This document shows positions 1 to 6,024 of a stretch of DNA of 7,358 bases, one piece after another. Under the pieces are notes generated by a model. It did no database searches and was not told the origin of the DNA. It was given only the letters and a program-made list of their open reading frames with translations. Each line of letters opens with the position of its first letter. The first letter of the stretch is position 1. The stretch spans positions 1 to 7,358 of the forward strand of contig JBCCHN010000187.1 of NCBI GenBank assembly GCA_039028695.1, read 5' to 3'. The DNA comes from JANQKX01 sp039028695. GTDB taxonomy: Bacteria; Pseudomonadota; Alphaproteobacteria; Kiloniellales; Kiloniellaceae. Position numbers and translations under genes: made by a program.

Positions 1-2793
1 CTCGGGCCCTCGTTCTTCCTCCCCCATGGCGGCGAAGAGAGGCAGGGGAGCGAGAGGAAGTCCCTTCAGCGCCCAGAGGGCCTCGCGACGGGACAGGCCC
101 ATGGAGCCGAAAGCATCGGCCCGGGCCAAGGCCTCCAAACTGGCGGGCTTGACCCCGGCTCGGCGCCAGAGGGTCAAGGGATCGGGATAGCCGTTGGCCC
201 GGCCGGCCAGCAGCCGGGCCGCCTCATCTTCAGCCAGGCCCTTGACCTGGCGCAGGCCCAACCGCAAAGCCAAGCCATCCGGGGAGCCCGAGCCGGCGGC
301 CGTTGAGTCTAGGGCCGGCTCTAGAGTGCAGTCCCACAGGCTGTGGTTTATGTCCACCGGCCGCACCTCGACATCATGATCCCGGGCGTCCCGGACGATT
401 TGCGCCGGGGCGTAAAAGCCCATGGGTTGGCTGTTCAAGAGGGCGCAGGCAAAGACCGCTGGATGGTGACATTTCATCCAGGCCGAGACATAAACCAGGA
501 GAGCAAAGCTGGCAGCGTGACTTTCGGGAAAGCCATAAGTGCCGAAGCCCTCGATTTGGTGAAAGCAGCGCTCGGCAAAGTCCCGGTCATAGCCCCGGAG
601 CACCATGCCGTCGATCAGCTTTTCCTCGAATTTGTGGATCTGTCCGCCCCGCTTAAAGGTTGCCATGGCCCGGCGCAGTTGATCGGCCTCGGCGGGACTG
701 AAGCCGGCCCCCACAATGGCGATCTGCATGGCTTGTTCCTGGAAAAGCGGAACGCCTAAAGTCTTTCCCAGGACTTCCCGCAGGGCATCGGAGGGAAAGC
801 TGACCTTTTCCTCACCGTTGCGCCGCCGCAAATAGGGATGGACCATGTCCCCTTGAATAGGGCCGGGGCGCACGATCGCCACCTCGATCACCAGGTCGTA
901 AAAGTCCCGCGGCTTCAGGCGAGGCAGCATGCTCATCTGGGCCCGGCTTTCCACCTGGAAAACACCGATGGAATCGCCGGCGCAGAGCATATCATAGGTC
1001 TGGCTGTCCTTATTGGGGACGGTCGCCAGTTCGTATGTTTTACCCAGATGAGCGCTGAGCAAATCGAATCCCTTCTTAAGGCAGGTCAGCATGCCCAGGG
1101 CTAAAACGTCGACTTTTAGGATGCCCAGGGCATCCAGGTCATCTTTATCCCATTCGATGACCGTACGATCGGGCATGGCGGCATTTTCGATGGGCACCAC
1201 CTCGCAGAGGGGGCCGCGAGTCATGACAAAACCGCCCACATGCTGGGAAAGATGGCGGGGAAAGCCGATCAGCTCTTGCGCCAAGGCCAAGGTTTGCCCC
1301 AGGCGGCGCTCGCCCAGATCCAGGCCCAGGGCATCAAAGGCACTATCTTTAAAGCCGTCCTTGCCCCAGCCCCAGATGGAGCCGGCCAGGGCCGAGATGG
1401 TATCGGGGGACAGTCCCATGGCCTTGCCCACATCGCGGATGGCGCCCCGGCTGCGGTAGCAGACCACGGTGGCGGCCAGGCCGGCCCGATCCCGGCCGTA
1501 CTTTTCATAGATGTACTGAATGACCTCTTCCCGGCGGGCATGTTCAAAATCTACATCGATGTCCGGGGGCTCGTTGCGCTCGCTGCTGACGAAGCGTTCG
1601 AAGAGGAGGTTCAGGCGCGAGGGGTCCACCGCGGTGATACCCAAGCAATAGCAGACTGCCGAGTTGGCCGCCGAGCCGCGCCCCTGGCACAGAATACCCC
1701 GCCCACGGGCAAAGCGCACTAGGTCGTAGACGGTGAGGAAATAGGGGGCGTAGTCCAGCTCTTCGATCAGGGCCAGTTCGTGATCAAGAGTGGTCTTGAC
1801 CTTTTCCGGCAGGCCGGCGGGGTAGCGGTTCTTGGCGCCGGCCCAGGTCAGGCGGGTCAACGCGGCTTGAGCGCCATTTGTGCTATTTCCATCGTCCCCA
1901 TCACCCTTATCGCTCCCATCGCCCAGAGATTCTTCGGGGTATTCATAGCGCAAGTCTTCCAGGCTAAAGCGGCAGCGCTCGACGATCTTTAGGCTTTGGG
2001 CAAGGGCGTCAGGATAGTCGCGAAACAGCTCGGCCATGACGGCCGGGGCCTTCAGGTGCCGCTCCCCGTTGGCAGCTAGGCGATAGCCCGCTTCGTCGAT
2101 GGTACAGCCCTGGCGGATACAGGTGACCAGGTCCAGCATGGCTTTACGACCCGGGTGGTGCATAAGGACGTCATTGGTGGCCAGAAGGGGTATTCCATAA
2201 GCTGTCGCCACATTATGGAGATCGTCCAGGCGTCGTTTATCGCTGCCCTGATAGAGTCGGGTCGCAGCCAGCCAGCAATTGTTCGCAAAGGCGGCGGTTA
2301 GTTCCCTCAAGCTGGCCTTCAGGCTGTTTTGTGTGTTCGGCGAAGGGTCTGTGGTCAATTCGGGCGCGCCCGTGTCCGGCATGACGATAAACAGCTGGCC
2401 GTCGCCGTGGGCCAAGATCTCTGCCAGATAGATCTCGCAATCGCCTTTCTCGGCCCGGCGCCGGCCGATGGTCAGCAGGCGGCAAAGGCGGCCATAGGCG
2501 GCCCGGTCGGTGGGATAACACAAGATCTCCGGCCCATCGCGCGGCACCAGGCGGGCCCCCACCACCAGGCGCAGGCCCGCCGACTTGGCGGCCACGTGGG
2601 CCCGGACCACCCCGGCCAGGGAGTTACGGTCGGCAATGCCCATAGCCGATAGCCCCAAGGCCGCCGCCGCCGTCACCAACTCGTCGGGATGGGAGGCCCC
2701 GGTTAAGAAACTGTAATTGCTGGTCACCGCCAGCTCGGCATAAGACAACTCTGCATAAGGCGGTTCTGTGGTTTTGGGAGGGGGGGAGGTCAT
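1..2793 (-). CDS. dnaE2: Error-prone DNA polymerase DnaE2 (C-family), 3' end beyond the left edge
   Basis: DnaE2 is the catalytic polymerase of the ImuA-ImuB-DnaE2 mutasome, copying past DNA lesions in the cytoplasm. I translated the reverse strand from ATG 2793 to position 1: 931 codons with no stop or frameshift. The family is about 1,050-1,100 residues, so the C-terminal OB-fold end is missing. Residues 12-110 are the PHP-like domain (SNYSFLTGASHP, then GIADRNSLAGVVRAH). GRGSAANSAVCY (371-382) and PDIDVDF (410-416) are polymerase signatures; D413 and D415 should be the metal-binding pair. The third acid is D562 in KVDVLALGML. PLPLFAA (916-922) is a usual DnaE2 motif. An acidic Gly/Asp-rich insert lies at 291-303. 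The gene follows the antitoxin-like gene by 20 nt and is presumably cotranscribed. The ATG has no well-spaced ribosome-binding site: GGAGG is 27-28 nt away. The identification is very secure, the exact start less so. Confidence 0.96.
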   Translation of the reverse strand, partial: MTSPPPKTTEPPYAELSYAELAVTSNYSFLTGASHPDELVTAAAALGLSAMGIADRNSLAGVVRAHVAAKSAGLRLVVGARLVPRDGPEILCYPTDRAAYGRLCRLLTIGRRRAEKGDCEIYLAEILAHGDGQLFIVMPDTGAPELTTDPSPNTQNSLKASLRELTAAFANNCWLAATRLYQGSDKRRLDDLHNVATAYGIPLLATNDVLMHHPGRKAMLDLVTCIRQGCTIDEAGYRLAANGERHLKAPAVMAELFRDYPDALAQSLKIVERCRFSLEDLRYEYPEESLGDGSDKGDGDDGNSTNGAQAALTRLTWAGAKNRYPAGLPEKVKTTLDHELALIEELDYAPYFLTVYDLVRFARGRGILCQGRGSAANSAVCYCLGITAVDPSRLNLLFERFVSSERNEPPDIDVDFEHARREEVIQYIYEKYGRDRAGLAATVVCYRSRGAIRDVGKAMGLSPDTISALAGSIWGWGKDGFKDSAFDALGLDLGERRLGQTLALAQELIGFPRHLSQHVGGFVMTRGPLCEVVPIENAAMPDRTVIEWDKDDLDALGILKVDVLALGMLTCLKKGFDLLSAHLGKTYELATVPNKDSQTYDMLCAGDSIGVFQVESRAQMSMLPRLKPRDFYDLVIEVAIVRPGPIQGDMVHPYLRRRNGEEKVSFPSDALREVLGKTLGVPLFQEQAMQIAIVGAGFSPAEADQLRRAMATFKRGGQIHKFEEKLIDGMVLRGYDRDFAERCFHQIEGFGTYGFPESHAASFALLVYVSAWMKCHHPAVFACALLNSQPMGFYAPAQIVRDARDHDVEVRPVDINHSLWDCTLEPALDSTAAGSGSPDGLALRLGLRQVKGLAEDEAARLLAGRANGYPDPLTLWRRAGVKPASLEALARADAFGSMGLSRREALWALKGLPLAPLPLFAAMGEEERGPE
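1888..1923 (-). repeat. 18-bp imperfect tandem repeat in dnaE2 encoding an acidic Gly/Asp linker
   Basis: Two adjacent 18-bp units (1906-1923 and 1888-1905) encode GDGSDK and GDGDDG at residues 291-302. They share GATGGG and GAT blocks in register, about two thirds identical. The repeat lies in the short loop after LRYEYPEE, where other DnaE2 proteins usually have only a few residues before the next helix (recalled from the family, not aligned here). Confidence 0.6.
2731..2760 (-). repeat. 15-bp tandem duplication near the dnaE2 start (YAEL repeat)
   Basis: Two adjacent 15-bp units, 2731-2745 and 2746-2760, match at 12 of 15 positions and keep the frame. They encode PYAEL followed by SYAEL (DnaE2 residues 12-21). 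DnaE2 proteins normally have a single YAEL-type motif just before the conserved VTSNYSFL segment, so one copy looks like a local duplication. Confidence 0.7.
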
Positions 2794-2813
2794 GAGCTGT
2801 AAGGAGAGGGTCC

Positions 2814-3056
2814 CTATCGGTCCTCCTTTAAGGTTTCCGTGCTATCACTTTGTGGCACATCGGGGGTCATCGCCGAGATTCGCCGCGCCAGCGCGATTAG
2901 ATCGGCTGAGGGTAGGGTGCTTTGAGCGTTGTCATTGGCGATGGAGCTCAAAATCTCCCAAAGCTCGGCTTCCAAGGAGCGGTTGTTGTTCTTTGCTCGC
3001 TTCTTGAGCGCTTCGACCACCCGGCTGTCCAAATTACGTATGGTGATACTGGCCAC
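2814..3056 (-). CDS. FitA/VapB-type ribbon-helix-helix antitoxin-like protein without a toxin gene, inside the mutasome operon
   Basis: This is an 80-residue protein read from GTG 3056. The site GGAGA lies 6 nt upstream, and the protein then begins with the family's typical N-terminus (V/M)ASITIRNLD. An ATG at 3104 is in frame but would overlap the imuB end and add 16 unrelated residues. Residues 2-10 form the DNA-binding beta strand, about 11-25 helix A (SRVVEALKKRAKNNN) and 26-39 helix B (RSLEAELWEILSSI). The length is close to FitA, which is about 78 residues. The tail, QSDSTETLKEDR, resembles the toxin-binding end of VapB/FitA antitoxins (DSTxLIREDRDR). Such proteins dimerise, bind their own operator and neutralise a PIN-domain RNase. 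No PIN toxin is nearby: the gene is 31 nt downstream of imuB and 20 nt upstream of dnaE2. The family call is good; its present role is unknown. It may be a DNA-binding regulator, a neutraliser of a distant toxin, or a remnant. Confidence 0.85.
   Translation of the reverse strand: MASITIRNLDSRVVEALKKRAKNNNRSLEAELWEILSSIANDNAQSTLPSADLIALARRISAMTPDVPQSDSTETLKEDR
2822..2826 (-). promoter_or_regulatory. GGAGG Shine-Dalgarno-like site at the end of the antitoxin gene, poorly spaced for dnaE2
   Basis: The last sense codons of the antitoxin gene (AAG GAG GAC CGA TAG) contain GGAGG. It is 27-28 nt from the dnaE2 ATG at 2793, too far for ordinary initiation. It is only 4 nt from an ATA codon (2815-2817) that is in frame with dnaE2. 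In vapBC-type operons the same codons often serve as the toxin's ribosome-binding site. A weak local hairpin could pair the GGAG with CTCC at 2803-2806. Confidence 0.5.
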
Positions 3057-3062
3057 GCTTTC

Positions 3063-3067
3063 TCTCC
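3063..3067 (-). promoter_or_regulatory. Ribosome-binding site supporting the GTG start of the antitoxin-like gene
   Basis: On the minus strand GGAGA is followed by GAAAGC and then GTG (3054-3056), a 6-nt spacer. This favours the GTG start over the upstream ATG at 3104. Confidence 0.65.
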
Positions 3068-3087
3068 ACACCCTATTGTTTAGGGGC

Positions 3088-5046
3088 TCACGCAAAAAGT
3101 CCATGCATGAACCAGCGTCCCGAATGGGGGGGACTTTCTGGGTGTGCCAACTGTTCCAACTCGTCGGAGAGGATGGGAGGTGTTTGCTCCATGGTCCGGA
3201 ACAGCCAGTAGCGCCGGCCGTCCTGGTCCTCCACGGTGAAGTAGTCGCGGGCCGATTCCTCGGCGGCCTTTTGGTCCGTTAGCCACCATTCCGGACTCAG
3301 CCGTTCGGGACCCTCGGCCCGGACCACCCGGTGCAGCAGGCGACGCCAGCGGAAGCGGGCGGGTGGATGGTCGGGCAAGAGGGCGATGACCTCTACCGGC
3401 TCGGGCGCGCGGAACAGCCGGATCGGCCGCCGGGCCGCCACCGATGGAGCCGGCCAAGCTGCGGACGCGGGGTGGATACCTGCTTTTTGTCGTCGTGCTT
3501 TTGGGTCGAGGGACAGTCTGGCTTGAAAGGTCACCGCCCGTTCGGGCAGATGACTCTCGTGCGCCTGGGGATACAGCACCCTCTCAGTGCCCAGACGCGC
3601 CGCGAGCCGATCCAGTAAGTGTGCTGTACTCTCCCCAGTTGCGCTTGGCAAAACCGGATTGGCAAAGCTCTCGGTGGAATTTTGTGCGGCGGGATTTTGC
3701 GCAGTGGTTTTTTGCATCTGCGCGGTGTGAGGCAGCGTGATCTGCGCGGGCGGGAGGGGGTCGCAGGCAAGGGCTGCCAGGCTCATCACTTCAATGCCAA
3801 AGCCCGGATCGATTTTCTCCAAAGGCTCGCGAAAAAGCCGGCTCAGATGGGCGACCGTTCGGCTGGGCCGGCTGGTGCTTTGCCGCCAGCGCCAGACCTG
3901 GCCATCGACCCGGTGGGCCGTGAGCTGCAAGAGGCGGGCGCCCAGGTGGCAGGAGTCAAGTTCCTTGCAGAGCTTTGCCAAAAGCTGATCCAGACAGCGG
4001 GCGATGTCTTTGGGTGTGGCGATGGGGTCGGCAAAAACCCGCCGCGCCTGGTATTGCGGGGGGCGCTGTCGGGGTGAGAGAGCCTCGCCCTCATGTCCCA
4101 GAGCTTGGGCAAGGCGCTTGGCCACTTGCTGACCGAAGCGGGGGGCCAGGCTTTTTGAGGGCAGGGCCAACAAGGCCTCGATTCTGCGTAAGCCGAAACG
4201 CTCGGCCAACTCCACCCGCTCGGCGGAGAGGCGCAGGGCTGCCGGCGGCAGCGGGGTAATGGCCGCGCGGCTGGCGCCGGGTGCCGCGGCGGCCCAAGGC
4301 CGCCCCGGGCCGGTGGCAAAGCGAGCCAAGGCCCAGGCGGCGCCAATGCTATCCGCCAGTCCGACCCGAGCTTGGTAGCCGATCCCCGCCAAATGTGTAA
4401 TCAGATCCTCCACGAGCGCGACCTCGCCCGGCAAGAGTTCCCCTTCTCCCGCAACGGGGTAATCCCTGGAATAAGCTCTGGTGCCGGGCTCCGTTATGGG
4501 GCGGTCCCCCTTTGTGAAGCTAGCCGTAAAGAGGTGGGCACAGCCGGTGATGTCGAGCAGCAATCCACCGGCGCCGCCCGGCCCCTGGCCCGTGCCCTCC
4601 TCGGTGGAGCAGGGCGCCGTCCAGGGGCTGTAGCGGTCGCACCATTCGGCCAGCCCGATAAGGGCGGCGGCGTCCCCGGCCGGATCGTGGGGGGCGGTCT
4701 TAAGGCCGGGGCAGAGAGCACGGGCATCCGCCAGCGGCAAGTGGGGGGAAAGGCCGCTGCTGGCCGCGCGGTCGTCGATGGCGGCCAGCAGCGGACGCCC
4801 GTGCTCATGGCTGACCAGCGCCAGAGGGGCATCAAGCCCTAAGGGTCCGCTCAAGCGAGCGCTGGTTTCATTATGAATTGAAGTCTTTGACTTGGATCTT
4901 AAGGCGTCCCCTTTTTCCGTTTTGTTGTTGGGCCGGGCAGGACTTTCTAGAATCGGGTCGGTAAGACTCGGATTGATAAGACTCTGGCTACGAAACCATC
5001 GGTCCGTTGCAAAGCGGGGCAGCCAGACCGAAAGCATCCGTCGCAT
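3088..5046 (-). CDS. imuB: ImuB, catalytically inactive Y-family-like polymerase subunit of the SOS mutasome
   Basis: ImuB is the non-catalytic hub that links DnaE2 and ImuA to the beta clamp during induced mutagenesis. The 652-residue protein starts at ATG 5046, where AGGGAGG lies 5 nt upstream and the conserved MRRMLSVWLPRFATDRW begins. A longer frame starting at 5172 would add 42 residues not seen in the family. Seen in order: the N-terminal strand (1-17), PLADARALCPGL (104-115), LLLDITGCAHLF (162-173), AAWALARF (236-243), a little-finger-like part to about 420, a variable linker (441-475), LLDRLAARLG (477-486), and the typical end RWFMHGLFA (644-652). A tryptophan stands where active Y-family enzymes have the first metal-binding Asp, and no SxDE-type motif is visible. 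QITLPH (435-440) is a possible clamp-binding motif. The protein is longer than the usual roughly 500 residues because of polar inserts at about 21-66, 148-160, 174-207 and 441-475. Confidence 0.95.
   Translation of the reverse strand: MRRMLSVWLPRFATDRWFRSQSLINPSLTDPILESPARPNNKTEKGDALRSKSKTSIHNETSARLSGPLGLDAPLALVSHEHGRPLLAAIDDRAASSGLSPHLPLADARALCPGLKTAPHDPAGDAAALIGLAEWCDRYSPWTAPCSTEEGTGQGPGGAGGLLLDITGCAHLFTASFTKGDRPITEPGTRAYSRDYPVAGEGELLPGEVALVEDLITHLAGIGYQARVGLADSIGAAWALARFATGPGRPWAAAAPGASRAAITPLPPAALRLSAERVELAERFGLRRIEALLALPSKSLAPRFGQQVAKRLAQALGHEGEALSPRQRPPQYQARRVFADPIATPKDIARCLDQLLAKLCKELDSCHLGARLLQLTAHRVDGQVWRWRQSTSRPSRTVAHLSRLFREPLEKIDPGFGIEVMSLAALACDPLPPAQITLPHTAQMQKTTAQNPAAQNSTESFANPVLPSATGESTAHLLDRLAARLGTERVLYPQAHESHLPERAVTFQARLSLDPKARRQKAGIHPASAAWPAPSVAARRPIRLFRAPEPVEVIALLPDHPPARFRWRRLLHRVVRAEGPERLSPEWWLTDQKAAEESARDYFTVEDQDGRRYWLFRTMEQTPPILSDELEQLAHPESPPHSGRWFMHGLFA
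3676..3720 (-). repeat. Three 15-bp imperfect tandem units in the imuB linker
   Basis: Units 3676-3690, 3691-3705 and 3706-3720 each begin with a GG(A/G/T)(A/T)TTTTG-like block on the plus strand. On the coding strand they give Gln/Asn/Thr-rich pentapeptides (QKTTA, QNPAA, QNSTE in register) at about residues 444-459. They lie between the putative clamp motif and the LLDRLAARLG segment, a poorly conserved linker in ImuB proteins. Confidence 0.6.
4960..4989 (-). repeat. 15-bp imperfect tandem duplication at the start of the imuB N-terminal insert
   Basis: Two adjacent 15-bp units (4960-4974 and 4975-4989), both containing TAAGACTC on the plus strand, match at 11 of 15 positions. They encode SQSLI and NPSLT (residues 20-29). 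The pair starts at the imuA stop codon (4988-4990) and opens a polar, relatively AT-rich insert of about 45 residues absent from typical ImuB proteins. Confidence 0.55.
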
Positions 5047-5959
5047 GGGAGCCTCCCTGATCGGTAAGAGGATAAGAGCGTGGGGGCAGCGGTGCCGGCT
5101 GGCGAACCAGCCAGCTTCCCGGCGCGGCATTGCGGCAGCGCAACAGTTCGAGCTGCCAGACCGCGGGTCCAAGATCGGCTTGATATGCTTCGGCTTGATG
5201 TGCTTTAGGCCCGTCAGCAGATGGGTAGCCTCTTTTCTTTCCGTTAGACCCCACCCGCCAGCGGGTCGTGGCGGCCCATTGACCGGAAGCAGCCCCCAAG
5301 CGCGGGCGATGACGAAGGCCTCGCTGTAGGGAAAAAGCGGTGACCCCCTTGGCCTTTGCCGCCAATTGCAGGCGCCGACCGGCCCGCGCCTCCAGGGGGC
5401 CGGTCTCTCCCACCACGGCGGCCAGCGATGGGCAATTCAAGCCTTCCTCCATGGCCCAGAGCAGATCGGCCTCGCTGCTGGGGTGGACCAAGAGAAATCG
5501 CGACGGATCCAGACCCCAAAGGCTTAAGGCTGGCAGATAAAGATCTCTCCAGGGGGAAATCCATAATACTGGCCCTAATGGAAGGGATGGAGGTTGCTGG
5601 GCGACAATACGGGCCAGAAGCGCTAGGCAAAAACCTGTGGCCGGACCGTCGTCCCACTCCGGCCGAGTAGCTTCGATTTCGTGCAGACAGCCGCGGGGCA
5701 GGCCCCCGGCGGGTAAATGAGCATCTAAGATCCTCAGTTCGGGAAAGAGATCTCCCAAGGGTAATGCAGGCGGCAAGGCGGGTAGACGGTTAGAAGGCTT
5801 CAAAGAAGGCTTTGAGGGCACCGCAAGACCGGAGCCTATTTGACGATCATCCGGATCTTTAGCGCCGGCCATGGCCGCTTTGAAGGCCACGCCGGCGGCC
5901 CCCGTCTGACCGTTCTCAACGGCGCTGATGTAGTCTTTTAAAGATTTTAGGCGACTCAT
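4988..5959 (-). CDS. imuA: ImuA, RecA-like accessory protein of the SOS mutasome
   Basis: ImuA (RecA/SulA-related) works with ImuB and DnaE2 in damage-induced mutagenesis, with no polymerase activity of its own. The 323-residue protein starts at ATG 5959, the only start between the promoter and conserved sequence; no clear ribosome-binding site precedes it. The core begins with LPLGDLFPEL and HLPAGGLPRGCLHEI (66-95), a position matching the strand-loop before the RecA Walker A, but no GxxxxGK[ST] follows. Then come PVLWIS (130-135), LWAMEEGLNCPSLAAVVGE (167-185), RRLQLAA (195-201), TRWRV (232-236) and the C-terminal WQLELLRCRNAAPGSWLV (268-285), all characteristic of ImuA. It is longer than many ImuA proteins (about 220-260 residues), with a Pro-rich N-terminal linker (42-66) and a repeat-bearing loop (237-263). 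Its last 37 residues form a variable tail, and the final 59 bp also encode the ImuB N-terminus, consistent with translational coupling. Confidence 0.94.
   Translation of the reverse strand: MSRLKSLKDYISAVENGQTGAAGVAFKAAMAGAKDPDDRQIGSGLAVPSKPSLKPSNRLPALPPALPLGDLFPELRILDAHLPAGGLPRGCLHEIEATRPEWDDGPATGFCLALLARIVAQQPPSLPLGPVLWISPWRDLYLPALSLWGLDPSRFLLVHPSSEADLLWAMEEGLNCPSLAAVVGETGPLEARAGRRLQLAAKAKGVTAFSLQRGLRHRPRLGAASGQWAATTRWRVGSNGKKRGYPSADGPKAHQAEAYQADLGPAVWQLELLRCRNAAPGSWLVRQPAPLPPRSYPLTDQGGSHATDAFGLAAPLCNGPMVS
5052..5058 (-). promoter_or_regulatory. Strong ribosome-binding site of imuB, inside imuA
   Basis: AGGGAGG on the minus strand lies 5 nt before ATG 5046, within the imuA coding sequence. 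It decides the imuB start and implies reinitiation or coupling from imuA translation. Confidence 0.8.
5176..5205 (-). repeat. 15-bp near-perfect tandem duplication in imuA
   Basis: Two adjacent 15-bp units (5176-5190 and 5191-5205) differ at one base, so the duplication looks recent. In frame they read KAHQA then EAYQA (residues 252-261). It lies in the variable loop between TRWRV and the conserved WQLELLRCR strand. Confidence 0.85.
5792..5815 (-). repeat. 12-bp tandem duplication in the imuA proline-rich linker
   Basis: Units 5792-5803 and 5804-5815 match at 10 of 12 positions and encode SKPS and LKPS (residues 49-56). A further tetrapeptide repeat, PALP-PALP, follows at residues 60-67 but with diverged codons. 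The segment joins the N-terminal helix to the RecA-like core. Confidence 0.7.
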
Positions 5960-5984
5960 GCTTGTTGCCGGTTGATGTTTTAAT

Positions 5985-5999
5985 GTTCTTGTTTTGTTC
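5985..5999 (-). promoter_or_regulatory. LexA (SOS) box, GTTC-N7-GTTC
   Basis: On the plus strand GTTC at 5985-5988 and GTTC at 5996-5999 are separated by exactly 7 bases (minus strand GAAC-N7-GAAC). This is the established direct-repeat LexA operator of alphaproteobacteria. It ends 25 nt before the imuA start and overlaps the predicted -10 element, so bound LexA should block RNA polymerase directly. It is the expected control of an imuA-imuB-dnaE2 cassette. Confidence 0.92.
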
Positions 6000-6024
6000 T
6001 AATTTTTCCTCAGCCAAGAGTCAA
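5996..6024 (-). promoter_or_regulatory. Predicted sigma70-type promoter of the imuA operon
   Basis: On the minus strand TTGACT (6019-6024) and TAGAAC (5996-6001) are separated by exactly 17 bp. TTGACT matches the -35 consensus at 5 of 6 positions; TAGAAC matches the -10 at 4 of 6 and shares its GAAC with the LexA box. Transcription should start near 5988-5990, giving a leader of about 30 nt. This is a prediction from sequence only. Confidence 0.72.

Noticed and set aside
343..1722. Plus-strand open frames of 117-160 residues (for example 343-759 and 1240-1722)
   Set aside because: They lie wholly antisense to dnaE2, whose minus-strand frame is intact with clear polymerase motifs. Their translations show no family resemblance and are expected from GC-rich codon use.
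1..2793. Frameshift or pseudogene status of dnaE2
   Set aside because: Manual translation gave 931 continuous codons to the edge with all three catalytic aspartates in place.
2794..2813. Remnant of a PIN-domain toxin between the antitoxin gene and dnaE2
   Set aside because: Only 20 nt separate the genes, and nothing resembling PIN-domain sequence is found there or in other frames at the dnaE2 start.
3057..3104. Longer antitoxin start at ATG 3104
   Set aside because: It would overlap the imuB end and add 16 residues not typical of the family; the GTG at 3056 has a good ribosome-binding site and gives the usual N-terminus.
3619..4842. Plus-strand frames at 3619-4077 and 4372-4842 and minus-strand frames at 3843-4346 and 4494-4835
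   Set aside because: They are out-of-frame or antisense shadows of imuB.
5047..5172. Longer imuB start at 5172
   Set aside because: The 42 extra residues are out-of-frame imuA sequence. The conserved ImuB N-terminus and a strong, well-spaced ribosome-binding site point to 5046.
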